NCBI GenBank assembly: GCA_946413655.1
Contig: CAMKLO010000005.1
Location: 29,150-93,149, forward strand
Length of the DNA: 64,000 nucleotides
From: an uncultured Fibrobacter sp.
GTDB lineage: Bacteria > Fibrobacterota > Fibrobacteria > Fibrobacterales > Fibrobacteraceae
Direction of reading: 5' to 3'
Every line of letters starts with the position of its first letter. Position 1 is the stretch's first letter. The notes under the pieces are model-generated. The model ran no database searches. It saw only the letters and a list, made by a program, of their open reading frames with translations, and was not told where the DNA came from. The position numbers and the translations under genes were made by a program. This document shows positions 16,729-25,973 of this stretch, in pieces.

Positions 16729-19440
16729 ATGGAAAGAGTTCCTGCATTTGTAGCGCTTGACTTGGAAACGACGGGTCTGGATTTCGAAAAAGATGAAATC
16801 ATAGAAGTTGCGCTTGTTCGTTTTGAGAACGGTGAGCCGAAAGAAAATATTGATTTCTTGGTCAAGCCCTCTGCTGCGGAGCTCCGCCCCTTTATTGAAA
16901 CGCTTACTGGCATCAGCGAAAAGGATTTAGCTGACGCCCCGGATTTTGCGACGGTAGCCGGACAGATTTGCTCGTTTATCGGCGAACTCCCGATTGTCGC
17001 ACACAATGCTGTTTTCGATTCCAAGTTCCTCAAGCAGACTTTTGCCAAGGTCGGGATTTCTTACGACTCCCATGTGTTCTGGGATTCGCTCACGCTTTCG
17101 CGCATTGCGTTTCAGGATGTTCCGAACCACCGTCTCGATACATTAGTGCAAGAACTGAACATTGAACGTAGCCGTGCCCACCGTGCCTTGCCCGATGCCG
17201 ATGCTTGCGGACGTTTGTTTGTAAAGGCTCTCGAAAAGATTTCTTCGATGGATCCTTGGATTTACGAAGCCCTTTCTAAAGTGGCCAAAGGCTCTGGTTA
17301 CGAGACCCTTTTTAGTTCGAATGCCGAAACGCTTGCTGCTCCAAAGTACAAACTGCCTGCTGCTCCCGCTCAGGAGGCCTTGCCCAAGTCCAAGGCTCCG
17401 CGTGTAAGCGAGTTCTTCAAGGAAGGCGGATTCATCTCATTTTTCATTGAAGGATACAAGCCCCGCCACAACCAGCAGGATTTTGCCTCGGTCATGGAAC
17501 GCAACATGTACAAAGGCGGTCTCTGCGTACTCGAAGCTCCGACCGGTTCTGGCAAGACTTTGTCTTACCTCGTTACGGCGGCGAACAAGGCAATTACGGG
17601 CGAACGCGTGATTATCAGTACAGCAACGCGCACCCTGCAGGAACAGCTCTGGACAGAAGCAATCCCGCAGATTGCAAAGATTTACAATGGCGAACTCCGC
17701 CCGGCGATTTTGAAAGGCCGCGACAATTATCTTTGTCTCCGCAAGTTCGAAGAACTGCTGATGCACCCGCAGACGCTTCTCTCCACCGAAGAACGCGATT
17801 CCTTCATGGCGCTCATCCCGTGGGTTCTGACAACTGAAACAGGCGACATCAACGAATGCAATTCGTTTAGCCCGAGCCGTAATCGTGTACTTTGGTCTAA
17901 ACTCTCGTGCAGTGCCTCGTGCTGCAACGGCGAAAATCACACGCATCACGAAAACTGCCCGGCGCTTATCGCGAAACGCAAGGCGATGAATGCGAACATG
18001 GTGCTTGTGAACCATTCACTTTTCCTTGCGGACCTGCAACTCGATTTTGCGTTGCTCCCGGCATACGAACACATCGTCTTTGACGAAGCGCACCGCCTGC
18101 CCGAAATCAGCAACCAGGTGTTTGGCCGCTCCATCTCGTTCTTTGGATTCAGGAACATCGCAAAGACACTCGAACCTTCCAAGGCCGGTGGCGATGGCCT
18201 CCTTGTAGAAATTGCAAGCCGCATCCCGGCGGAACAGCCGGAACTTCATGAACTTTGTGACAAACTCTCCGAAGCTTTGGGCGAAGCCGAAAAGGCCCTG
18301 CACCGCTTCTTCATGAAAATCGGCAAGAAACTTGCCAAGCAGAAAAACAGCCGCAGCGGCTTTACATATACAAACAGCATCCTCGCAGAATTCGAAGCTG
18401 ACCCGGCCGCCTTCCTCGAACAGTACGCGACTGCCCGCGATTTGGCAGAAAAACTTGTTGCAGGAACTAAAGACTCTCTCAAAGGCATCGTGAGCGATCT
18501 CGAAGGCCGTATGACCGAAATCAGCCACTTTGTTTCTGACTTTGAATTTGTAACAAAGGCGGGCCGTGCCGATTGGGTATTCTACATGGAAGAACCCTTC
18601 AATCCGCATACCATCAAGCTGCATGCGCTCCCGCTCCATTCCGGCAACATCTGGAGAGAAAAATTCTATCCGTGGATCAAGTCCGCGACATTCACCTCGG
18701 CGACGCTTTCTGTGCAGGCCGACCTCACGTACTATTTGCAGAAAATGGGCATGGACAATCTGCGTTTGAGTAAACAGCCGTTCGTGCGCGTTTATACGGA
18801 ACCCTCCGATGTGAACGAGCGCCGTTCCGTGATGGTCGCAAAATTCTTGCCGAAGCCCTCCGCTCCGGAATTTGGCGACGCCTTGAACGACACGCTCTTG
18901 AAGGTGCTCCCGTCGATTGAAGAAAATACGATGGTGCTCTTTACAAGCGTTGCGACAATGATGAAAGCACAGGCCGCACTTGCTCCCGCATTCGCCGAAC
19001 GTAAGAAACTTTTGCTTTGCCAGCACGTCGATGGTTCGCTCGATGGCCTCGTTGCGATGTTCCGCAAGGAACGCGGCGCTTGCCTCCTTGGCTGCCAGAG
19101 CCTCTGGGAAGGCGTCGATTTCCCGGGCGATGCGCTCAAGCTGCTCGTCATCACGAAGCTCCCGTTCCCGAACCCGACAGACCCGCTTGTCGCAGGTCTC
19201 ACGAACGAGATGAAAGCCACCAACAAGAACTTCTTCAAGGATTTCTTTGTTCCTGAAGCCTACATGGAACTCCGTCAGGGAATGGGTCGCCTGCTGCGCT
19301 CCGATTCCGATTCAGGCAAGGTTCTCATCTTGGACAACCGCGTTATCCTCGAACGTTACGGCAAGACCTTCGCCCGCATCTGGAATTTCAAGAACCGCAT
19401 CGCGAATTCCATCGCCGACATCGAGCGCTTCGTGAAGTAA
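16729..19440 (+). CDS. dinG: DinG-type helicase with N-terminal DnaQ-like 3'-5' exonuclease domain
   Basis: This is a 903-aa cytosolic fusion. Residues 1-170 form a DEDD exonuclease (VALDLETTGLDFEKDEIIEVA, then HNAVFDSKFL and HRALPDADACGRLF). Residues 230-900 are an XPD/DinG superfamily 2 helicase: Walker A EAPTGSGKTLSYL, Walker B FDEAHRLPE, and C-terminal SLWEGVDFPGD and RQGMGRLLRSDSD. Cysteines between the motifs (NYLCLRK, SCSASCCNGENHTHHENC) suggest an Fe-S cluster. Firmicutes DinG proteins carry a similar exonuclease-helicase fusion. It likely unwinds or trims DNA/RNA-DNA intermediates in repair. It begins 13 nt after the Ig-like lipoprotein gene; the operon partners are unrelated. Confidence 0.92.
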   Translation: MERVPAFVALDLETTGLDFEKDEIIEVALVRFENGEPKENIDFLVKPSAAELRPFIETLTGISEKDLADAPDFATVAGQICSFIGELPIVAHNAVFDSKFLKQTFAKVGISYDSHVFWDSLTLSRIAFQDVPNHRLDTLVQELNIERSRAHRALPDADACGRLFVKALEKISSMDPWIYEALSKVAKGSGYETLFSSNAETLAAPKYKLPAAPAQEALPKSKAPRVSEFFKEGGFISFFIEGYKPRHNQQDFASVMERNMYKGGLCVLEAPTGSGKTLSYLVTAANKAITGERVIISTATRTLQEQLWTEAIPQIAKIYNGELRPAILKGRDNYLCLRKFEELLMHPQTLLSTEERDSFMALIPWVLTTETGDINECNSFSPSRNRVLWSKLSCSASCCNGENHTHHENCPALIAKRKAMNANMVLVNHSLFLADLQLDFALLPAYEHIVFDEAHRLPEISNQVFGRSISFFGFRNIAKTLEPSKAGGDGLLVEIASRIPAEQPELHELCDKLSEALGEAEKALHRFFMKIGKKLAKQKNSRSGFTYTNSILAEFEADPAAFLEQYATARDLAEKLVAGTKDSLKGIVSDLEGRMTEISHFVSDFEFVTKAGRADWVFYMEEPFNPHTIKLHALPLHSGNIWREKFYPWIKSATFTSATLSVQADLTYYLQKMGMDNLRLSKQPFVRVYTEPSDVNERRSVMVAKFLPKPSAPEFGDALNDTLLKVLPSIEENTMVLFTSVATMMKAQAALAPAFAERKKLLLCQHVDGSLDGLVAMFRKERGACLLGCQSLWEGVDFPGDALKLLVITKLPFPNPTDPLVAGLTNEMKATNKNFFKDFFVPEAYMELRQGMGRLLRSDSDSGKVLILDNRVILERYGKTFARIWNFKNRIANSIADIERFVK

Positions 19441-19464
19441 CCCCGCTCCTTTTTGTGGTTTGTC

Positions 19465-19497
19465 ATGCCCGCCGCTGAGCGGGCATCTCCTTTTTAT
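19465..19497 (+). terminator. Palindromic GTCATGCCCGC repeat acting as likely terminator of dinG
   Basis: ATGCCCGC (19465-19472) and GCGGGCAT (19479-19486) form an 8-bp stem with a 6-nt loop, followed by CTCC and a short T run. It is the same repeat unit as at 49979-50000. It lies 24 nt after the dinG stop. Confidence 0.6.
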
Positions 19498-19611
19498 ACC
19501 GGAACAAACGAATTTTTTGTATATTCCGTAATAGCGGTTTATAAAGTTAGAGAATTTCCCCGTTGCCGATTATTTGATGCTTCACAAATTTTATTCGCTG
19601 TTGGAATTTTT

Positions 19612-20160
19612 ATGATGCGCCCTTTGATGCTCTATATTAGTTTGTTGTCTTTACTCTTGTTGGGGTGTGGCTTGAGTGAAAACCGCGATAAGCCTAAAGT
19701 TGAATCTTTATATGATGCCCGTGGAGAATGTTATCGCTATGAGATGTGTCTGTACAAGGATGTTGAATATCATTGCATTATGGATACAACTGTAGTAGAT
19801 GAGATTGTTCAATTTATTGAAAAGGTAGAACATAATATAAAGGATTGCCAAAATTGTTTTATGGATACAACATTGGTAAATGAAATGCTTCAGTATGCGG
19901 AAAGATATGGATATAATACAGAATCTGATGCGAGTGCTATATATAAAATCCATTCTATTGAAGGAACTTATGATCCACAAAAAACAAAGCATGTCAACCA
20001 TTCTTGTTGTTATGCAATGAATAAAAGGAATGGCTGTGATACATTAAAGGTAATAACTGTTATCAAAGACAGAATGTTCGTGCCTCATGGAAGCGAATAT
20101 GAAATTACAAAGGATTCTTCGGGATGGAAAATAATCAAGATGAACCTTTGGGTACATTGA
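19612..20160 (+). CDS. Predicted lipoprotein, 182 aa
   Basis: No family recognised. ATG 19612 (or 19615) gives a clean signal peptide with lipobox LLGCGLS; the frame is open further upstream but that part would precede the signal. Two internal segments resemble each other (CIMDTTVVDEIVQFIEKVEH and CFMDTTLVNEMLQYAERYGY), so there is a short duplicated unit. The protein is rich in Cys, Asp, Tyr and Lys. It is the first gene of an AT-rich island of five lipoproteins (19.6-23.8 kb) whose codon use differs visibly from dinG and from the gene at 24.05 kb. The function is unknown. Confidence 0.6.
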   Translation: MMRPLMLYISLLSLLLLGCGLSENRDKPKVESLYDARGECYRYEMCLYKDVEYHCIMDTTVVDEIVQFIEKVEHNIKDCQNCFMDTTLVNEMLQYAERYGYNTESDASAIYKIHSIEGTYDPQKTKHVNHSCCYAMNKRNGCDTLKVITVIKDRMFVPHGSEYEITKDSSGWKIIKMNLWVH

Positions 20161-20250
20161 TTTCGTCGGTTCGAAGCTCTTGTTCGCGACGTGCTGACCC
20201 TACCCAGCCTATCAATGCTAGGCGTACATTTTAAAATTATGGATGGAATT

Positions 20251-21375
20251 ATGGTATTTTGCACTAGAATGTTCTTTTGGCTTGGATGTTTGCTTTTTGT
20301 TCTATCGTCATGCGTCTCCCACGAATGGGTACGAAAGACTTGGACTGAGAAACTCTTTGACGATGTAAAAGCAGCGAATGAGAGCGAGTACCTTTTTAGA
20401 AACGAAAAGCAAAAGCTAATAACTTATGCATTCTGTGAAGAAAAAGATGACGACATAATTTTTCGTCATCCGTGTGATTTGGATTCTGCTTATATATCGC
20501 GAATCAAAGAAAAAGTGTATTCCTATGATTCGACGACGGGTTTGAAGATATCGGTACAGTCGCTATATTATGCATCGCATGTTGAAGACTACAAATATTT
20601 GTATTACAACAAGGGTCTTGCTAGCCTTCCCGATATAACTCCACTCATCTTTAGGATTACACCAAGGAATAGTGGCGTTAGAGTCAGAAATGATGGCTCG
20701 ATGGAGTCTTACTGCGCATCGGCTGACAGTGTGAAATGCAGCTATCTTTTTGCCGAAATCCAGGTGTCTAAAAAACTGACTGACAGCATTCATTTAATGC
20801 AACTATATGATGTTTTTCTAGATACAACATTTGAATCAGCTTTCTCGAGAAAAATGTTGATTGACTACATTGCCGATGCCCGTGGATGGGGAAAATTAGA
20901 TTCAGGTTATATACCGTATGAATTGTGTTGGCAAGAAGGCGGACTTTCAATTCCGTGTCATTTGGAACCAGAAACGAAAGCTCTTATTGACAAATGTGTA
21001 TCCTCGATTAAAGGAGAAAAATTGCTGATGATAAGTTTTGGGCCATATTGGATGTATGACATAATTTCAGATGCTATGATCTCAAAGCATGTATGCCGTT
21101 CAGATGATGGAGTCAAATGTAAAGAGGGCTTTTTTTGGATAGAGAATGAGAAACATTATATAGAATCGTATAGAATTGATTTGCAGAAAGGTTCAATAGA
21201 AGAGGAACGTTATCCCCCTCTTGATAAGTTTGTAGATAGTTGGACCTATTATGATGAAAATGATAAATATGTGAGAGTCTATGACGAAACAGGTCAAAAC
21301 GAACGTTACCTGGAATATTACCGTGTTGAAAACGCTCCATTGCCTATTCATTCTAAATATTATTCTCCGTACTAA
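20251..21375 (+). CDS. Predicted lipoprotein, island paralogue A
   Basis: I chose ATG 20251 because it gives a standard signal peptide with lipobox LSSCVS; ATG 20239 and 20269 are alternatives. This 374-aa protein is a clear paralogue of the gene at 22733: both share an N-terminal block (DIIFRHPCDLDSAYI), VQSLYYA, YCASADSVKCSYLFAEI, a middle block (YELCWQEGG, then a Cys) and a C-terminal block with KHVCRSDDGVKC. Eight or more cysteines are conserved between the copies, suggesting disulfides in the periplasm or on the surface. Function unknown. AT-rich compared with the flanks. Confidence 0.7.
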   Translation: MVFCTRMFFWLGCLLFVLSSCVSHEWVRKTWTEKLFDDVKAANESEYLFRNEKQKLITYAFCEEKDDDIIFRHPCDLDSAYISRIKEKVYSYDSTTGLKISVQSLYYASHVEDYKYLYYNKGLASLPDITPLIFRITPRNSGVRVRNDGSMESYCASADSVKCSYLFAEIQVSKKLTDSIHLMQLYDVFLDTTFESAFSRKMLIDYIADARGWGKLDSGYIPYELCWQEGGLSIPCHLEPETKALIDKCVSSIKGEKLLMISFGPYWMYDIISDAMISKHVCRSDDGVKCKEGFFWIENEKHYIESYRIDLQKGSIEEERYPPLDKFVDSWTYYDENDKYVRVYDETGQNERYLEYYRVENAPLPIHSKYYSPY

Positions 21376-21455
21376 AGAATATATTTGTTATTAAACTCGC
21401 TGTTAAAAAACAACAAATCCAGAATGTTAAAATATTATGAAAATTTGGGGTACTA

Positions 21456-21983
21456 ATGAAGATATTTACTTTCTTTATATTTGCAGTTTTCTTCACCGGA
21501 TGCGCAATACATTCTTCTAGCGAATGCAGGACTGATTCATGTAAATCCCATAAAGAGACGGAACAATTTTGTAGGCAAATGCTGGCAGAAGGTGTATTTT
21601 GCTTGGAGTACAATTTCTTTGATTATTGCGAGATAAAGGGTGGTAACAACCAGAAAATCGGCACTCCATGTTTAGATTCATTAATTTATAAGGAAATTCT
21701 TGAAACCTTTGACGGAAAATGGGTTGGCGGGGGAACGGTTGGGACAGCCCGGCCATCTTCAGAGCCCACGGAAGTGGGACCTTATTGGGTAAACGATATT
21801 AGCTATAGCTATAGTTCTTTTACTAGAGATATTGTACAAGATGATGAAATTTACCATCATTATTGCAGATCAAAAAACAACCAAAACTGCGATATGATAT
21901 TTGAGATCCATACCGACGGTGGCCCGATGTACCAATACAATTATGAAACAAAAGAAATAAAGGCGGCGGGTTGGCCGATGTAG
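21456..21983 (+). CDS. Predicted lipoprotein carrying only the C-terminal domain of the island family
   Basis: This 175-aa protein has a signal peptide with lipobox FTGCAI (Cys15). After a short linker it matches the C-terminal half of the 20251 and 22733 proteins: a Tyr-x-x-Cys plus GG segment followed by PC (FDYCEIKGG, IGTPC), an Ile-rich helix, GPYWVNDI (compare GPYWMYDI in the 20251 protein), and HYCRSKNNQNC in place of KHVCRSDDGVKC. It therefore looks like a truncated or domain-only paralogue rather than a separate family. The N-terminal DLDSAYI/VQSLYYA half is missing. Function unknown. Confidence 0.65.
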   Translation: MKIFTFFIFAVFFTGCAIHSSSECRTDSCKSHKETEQFCRQMLAEGVFCLEYNFFDYCEIKGGNNQKIGTPCLDSLIYKEILETFDGKWVGGGTVGTARPSSEPTEVGPYWVNDISYSYSSFTRDIVQDDEIYHHYCRSKNNQNCDMIFEIHTDGGPMYQYNYETKEIKAAGWPM

Positions 21984-22013
21984 TTTCCCAAAATGCATAT
22001 GGATATTAGAATT

Positions 22014-22712
22014 ATGCAGAAATATTTCTTTATAATATATCTTCTTTTAATCCTTTGCGGTTGTTCTAATCGCGAAAAGGCGGTACCTGCTCCAAACTAT
22101 GGCTATCGGTATTTTGTAAATAAGGTTGTTTTTATTGATGAATCTACTGCTGGAATAATTAGTATTCCGGAAGCTTGTGAATATCAGTTTTCTAGACAAT
22201 GGGAGTTGATGTCTTTAAATATACCTCAGACAGAATGGCATAATTACATGAAAATGAATAAAAGGTGTTCTTCTTTGTTTAACGGTCAACCAGACTCTAC
22301 CACCTATTCATTGCGGAATTCGTCCGATAAAGAATTATGCGATTTTGAGGGGGTATGTATTGTCAAGCCGGAAATCTACTTGAAAGAGAACAATGTGTTT
22401 CAAGTCTCCTTCTGCGATTCTAAATACTATACTCAAATGCGCTACGACAGTTTGAATGTGCTGAAGGATTTTGTAGGTGAAAATGCAGTATGGGAACCTT
22501 TTAGCAGTTCTCCTTACGATATGATTGTTTCCGACTCCCTTATCGTTCTGAAAAGTCGGCGCGAATATTCGTATAAAATTCTTTTCTATGTAGAGAAAAA
22601 AGAATGGTGTAAGGATTGTCCGCTAGAGAAGGATGTTTCAATGTATGTGCCGCTTCCTTTTGGTTATGTAAATAGTTCCGAATGCCACAAAAGAAAACCT
22701 TTTTCGTTCTAG
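22014..22712 (+). CDS. Predicted lipoprotein, 232 aa
   Basis: No family recognised. ATG 22014 gives a signal peptide with lipobox ILCGCSN; a start at 21993 would put extra residues before it. The mature part is mixed alpha/beta, with several Cys (YQFSRQWELM, RCSSLFNG, LCDFEGVC, EWCKDCPLEKD). I see no convincing similarity to the neighbouring paralogues A and B. Its 3' end lies just upstream of the next start (21-nt gap from ATG 22733), so the two genes are close-packed in the AT-rich island. Confidence 0.6.
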   Translation: MQKYFFIIYLLLILCGCSNREKAVPAPNYGYRYFVNKVVFIDESTAGIISIPEACEYQFSRQWELMSLNIPQTEWHNYMKMNKRCSSLFNGQPDSTTYSLRNSSDKELCDFEGVCIVKPEIYLKENNVFQVSFCDSKYYTQMRYDSLNVLKDFVGENAVWEPFSSSPYDMIVSDSLIVLKSRREYSYKILFYVEKKEWCKDCPLEKDVSMYVPLPFGYVNSSECHKRKPFSF

Positions 22713-22732
22713 TTATAATCGGTTTTTTTGTT

Positions 22733-23812
22733 ATGCAAATAATGAAGTTCTTACTAAACTTGATAATCGCGTGTTTACTCCTTGTGGCTTGTGCCTCTCA
22801 AGAAAAAATTAATAAATCTTGGGAAGCAAAACTTGCAAGCGATGTTGAACAAATAAACAAGTCTGATTTTCTTTATAAGAATGCTCCACAAAAGCTGAAA
22901 CTTTATGATTTCTGCGAGAAAAACAATGACGGAATAATTTTTCGGTATCCGTGCGATTTGGATTCCGCTTATATTGCAAATGTATTGAATAGAGTGTACT
23001 ACTTTGATTCAACAAAGGGTTTGAAATTTATGGTACAGTCTCTTTATTATGCTCCGTTTGTTATTGATTATCCCCAAAATGCGTATGGGGATTCTGTTCC
23101 ATCGTTATTTAGGTATCATACTGAAAAAAGCGGTATCAAGATAAAAAAAGATGGAGGAATGCAATCGTATTGCGCAACATCGGACGGAGAAAAATGCAGC
23201 TATCTTTTTGCTGAAATCAGCGCACAGAAACAATTGACTGAAACCAGAAATTATTCGGAATTTTACGATATGTTTGTCGATTCGTCGTTTGAAACATCTT
23301 TTTCCATGAAAAAAACTTTAGATGACTTGTCTGATTTTATTTATGTGCTGGATGAGAGATTTAAGTCCGATAAAAAGTTTCTGGTCTCTTATGACCTGTG
23401 CTGGCAAGAAGACGGAACATTTGCTCCGTGCGACCTGGATTTTGCAACCAAGCAGGCAATTGCAGATTTTGTATCCAAGATTGAAGGCGGAACGCTAAAA
23501 ATGGTGACTTATCGCGGGAATCGTATTTTCAAAGCGGCTTATGAAGAAGCCGTATTAGAAAAGCATGTTTGTGAATCTACAGACGGCGAAAAATGTGAAA
23601 AGGCCTGGTTCTTGGTGGATACACCTAGGGGAGCCCGTGAATTTACGATTGATTTGAAAAAAAATACAATAAATGAAATAGTTGATAGCGAATATGTTGT
23701 GGATTTTGTTTGGAGATGCGGATGGTGTTATTACGATGAAAATGGGACGATTAAGAAAAATTATGATGAATCTGGACAAAAAGAATATGATTTGAAATAT
23801 TTTATGAAGTAG
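22733..23812 (+). CDS. Predicted lipoprotein, island paralogue B
   Basis: ATG 22733 or 22742 gives the signal peptide with lipobox LLVACAS; an open frame further up (from 22682) overlaps the previous gene and is unlikely to be used. It is a paralogue of the 20251 gene along its whole length: GIIFRYPCDLDSAYI, MVQSLYYAP, YCATSDGEKCSYLFAEIS, YDLCWQEDG, then APCDL and KHVCESTDGEKCEKAWF. Cys positions are kept. The repeated copies in a 4-kb stretch suggest local duplication with fast divergence. Function unknown; periplasmic or surface location predicted from the lipobox. Confidence 0.7.
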   Translation: MQIMKFLLNLIIACLLLVACASQEKINKSWEAKLASDVEQINKSDFLYKNAPQKLKLYDFCEKNNDGIIFRYPCDLDSAYIANVLNRVYYFDSTKGLKFMVQSLYYAPFVIDYPQNAYGDSVPSLFRYHTEKSGIKIKKDGGMQSYCATSDGEKCSYLFAEISAQKQLTETRNYSEFYDMFVDSSFETSFSMKKTLDDLSDFIYVLDERFKSDKKFLVSYDLCWQEDGTFAPCDLDFATKQAIADFVSKIEGGTLKMVTYRGNRIFKAAYEEAVLEKHVCESTDGEKCEKAWFLVDTPRGAREFTIDLKKNTINEIVDSEYVVDFVWRCGWCYYDENGTIKKNYDESGQKEYDLKYFMK

Positions 23813-23837
23813 TTGATTGTATATCGCAATTTTCCCC

Positions 23838-23969
23838 ATGCCTTCACTGGATCCTTCGCATTGCTCAGGATGACGTTTTTCCCATAGCCCATACTTTCAC
23901 TGGATCCTTCGTCACTACGTTCCTCAGGATGACGGTTACTTCCTACCGCCTACTGTCTACTTCCTACTG
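23838..23969. repeat. Two GGATCCTTC/GTCATCCTGA repeats and a 7-bp tandem array
   Basis: Two copies of the same unit (CACTGGATCCTTCG ... CTCAGGATGACG) occupy 23844-23875 and 23898-23934. Four in-phase heptamers follow from 23942: CCTACCG, CCTACTG, TCTACTT, CCTACTG. The block fills the gap between the AT-rich lipoprotein island and the next gene. Confidence 0.65.
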
Positions 23970-24020
23970 CTCGGCACCTGTTCACGTGTGTAGCCCCTTA
24001 ACGAACCGCGTGATTTTTAT

Positions 24021-24028
24021 TATATTTG
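24021..24028 (+). promoter_or_regulatory. Candidate -10 box TATATTTG
   Basis: An exact TAnnTTTG match lies 22 nt before ATG 24051, with AAGG (24041-24044) as ribosome site between. This is an example of the box with a normal leader. Confidence 0.45.
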
Positions 24029-24050
24029 GCATCCTGTTTCAAGGTGCATA

Positions 24051-25946
24051 ATGTTTGATTTAAGTGCTTTTTTTGATGGAATGTCAAAGCCCTTGCTTCG
24101 CAACGCCCATGCCAAGGCGTTCGGCAAAAAGGGACTTTTAAACAATGCTCTCATCCAGTCCGAAACACTGTCCTATTACTCCGACAAGAAGCGTGTTACG
24201 GGCTTGTTCTCCAAGATGGAGCCGTGGCAACGCCGTTGCCTCAACTTGATTTATAACAGCGGGTCCAGGGGACTTGCGTTCAATGAACTTCGACTGACGG
24301 TCCCCGTGAGCAAGAACCGCGAGCTCCAGACGTTTCTCCTCACGATGTGCCGTGCGTTCATCCTTTACCGCTCTTTTGTGGGCGGGACCCCTATTTACAC
24401 GGGCTTTAGCGATTTTGCCGGCTGCTTTGAAATTAAGCCAGAGGGCGAAATTGATACGGTGTCTCCGTTGATTTCGTACCAGAATCTTTTGGACTGGCAT
24501 GTTTGCATGGTGCTTGCGACGGCGAAGAAAAAGCAACTCCGCATCAATACCAACGGAACGCTACACCGTCGTGGACGTCAGATTTGTACGGAATCGTTTG
24601 CATCGGCGCGTCATATTTCCGAAAAGGCCTGCGAACACGAGACTTCGCTTATTTTCAGTTTCCTTGTGCAAAACGGCTGGCTGGAACGCGAGAATACGTT
24701 CTTGCTTCCGTCGGTGGCGGCAATTGATTTTATCCACAAGAACGGATTCCGTCTGCATCAGGATGTCATTGCGTGGTGGATCAAGGAACGTTTCCATGGC
24801 GACCGGAACCTTTGCGTCTTGTTGCTAAGAGGCGTTGGTGATGGGCTTTCGGTAACTGATGCCGCTTTGCGTTTTTGGGTGATGGACCCGTCCTACCGTA
24901 TTCAGGAAAAGTGCAAGGCGCTTGCCTGGGAACATCTGCCGCGTCCGCTCTGCGAACTTTGGCTGTTGGGACTTGTCGATTTCCGCATGGCGCAGAACAA
25001 GATAACTTCTGTTGTCCTGAGCAAGTCGGGCAGGGATTGGCTCGAAACGTCTATCGCGTCGATTCCCGAGGCGAACCTTACTGCTCTCCCGAACTTTGAC
25101 TTGGTTGTCTCTACGGGCATGGCACCGCGCGTGCTCTACTCCCTCGCGTGCCTTGCTAAAGTCAAGAACGACGAGACGTTCCTCTGCTTTACGCTCGAAA
25201 AGGAAACTTACGTGGCGGGTCTCAAGTGCGGCTTCCCCGAATCCGAAATCGAAAATCTCCGCAACTGGCTTAAGCCTCCCGAGAACGTGTCTTCGACGAT
25301 TGCCGAATGGAACGCTTCGTTTTACGGGGCGAAGGTGCGCACGGCTAGACTCCTGAAGGTCGAAAGCAAGGACGTGCTGAACGAGCTTTCCCGTTTCCCG
25401 CAGTTCATGGAATGCACCGAGGAATACATCCCGGGATACGGCTTTATCCTCAATCCCGAACTGGAGGCGCGTGCGCTCGAAATTCTCGAGAATTACGGGT
25501 TCTTCCCGTACGTGGGCGAATCGACGGAAAACCGCACGCCGGCATCCCTTGATGAATGGCGCGCCGAATTTGCGATTGCATGGCCCGATGCAAAGAAGAT
25601 TGACTACGAGCTGCGCGACGAAGCTGACGAGGCATCTGCCCAGGCGACGATGGATTCTACCAAGTACGGTAGCGTTTATCAGAAATTGAGCACGTTCGAT
25701 CTCGTGAAGGTTCTCCGTTACGCAAAGACCGTGGGTACTCCGCTTGCCGCGAAAATCATGGACAAGACCAAGCGAAACGCAAAACTCGAAGAAAAGATGT
25801 TCTACGTGCATGCGCTCCATTTGGCCAAGTCCCCGTCAATGGTTGAAATTCAGGAAAACGGCAAGGAAGAAAAATTCTCGCTGGACCTTTCCTTTATTCA
25901 AGAAATCAAGGTTCTGAGCAAGAAGGCTGCCGCTCCGCAAGTGTAG
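24051..25946 (+). CDS. XPB/Ssl2-associated (Helicase_C_3-like) protein
   Basis: This 631-aa cytosolic protein has no helicase motifs. It starts with an alpha-helical part containing winged-helix-like segments (RRCLNLIYNSGSRGLAFNEL, near 62). From about residue 345 it matches the Helicase_C_3 (PF13625) pattern found in proteins next to, or fused with, bacterial XPB-like helicases: LPNFDLVVSTGMAPRVLYSL, then an AGLKCGFPESEIENL helix pair and a VSSTIAEWNASFYGAKVR segment. It may be a helicase partner or an independent DNA-associated protein. No XPB helicase is in the window. A promoter-like TATATTTG and AAGG ribosome site precede the ATG. The family call is from pattern memory. Confidence 0.6.
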   Translation: MFDLSAFFDGMSKPLLRNAHAKAFGKKGLLNNALIQSETLSYYSDKKRVTGLFSKMEPWQRRCLNLIYNSGSRGLAFNELRLTVPVSKNRELQTFLLTMCRAFILYRSFVGGTPIYTGFSDFAGCFEIKPEGEIDTVSPLISYQNLLDWHVCMVLATAKKKQLRINTNGTLHRRGRQICTESFASARHISEKACEHETSLIFSFLVQNGWLERENTFLLPSVAAIDFIHKNGFRLHQDVIAWWIKERFHGDRNLCVLLLRGVGDGLSVTDAALRFWVMDPSYRIQEKCKALAWEHLPRPLCELWLLGLVDFRMAQNKITSVVLSKSGRDWLETSIASIPEANLTALPNFDLVVSTGMAPRVLYSLACLAKVKNDETFLCFTLEKETYVAGLKCGFPESEIENLRNWLKPPENVSSTIAEWNASFYGAKVRTARLLKVESKDVLNELSRFPQFMECTEEYIPGYGFILNPELEARALEILENYGFFPYVGESTENRTPASLDEWRAEFAIAWPDAKKIDYELRDEADEASAQATMDSTKYGSVYQKLSTFDLVKVLRYAKTVGTPLAAKIMDKTKRNAKLEEKMFYVHALHLAKSPSMVEIQENGKEEKFSLDLSFIQEIKVLSKKAAAPQV

Positions 25947-25973
25947 TCTTTGTGTTGTCGTTTTTTTTCTACT

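Noticed and set aside
22682..22732. Upstream extension of the 22733 lipoprotein gene
   Set aside because: It would overlap the previous gene and place a second hydrophobic stretch before the signal peptide; ATG 22733 gives a normal lipobox.
19612..23812. Prophage or insertion sequence
   Set aside because: No integrase, transposase, phage structural gene or terminal inverted repeats; only lipoprotein paralogues are present.
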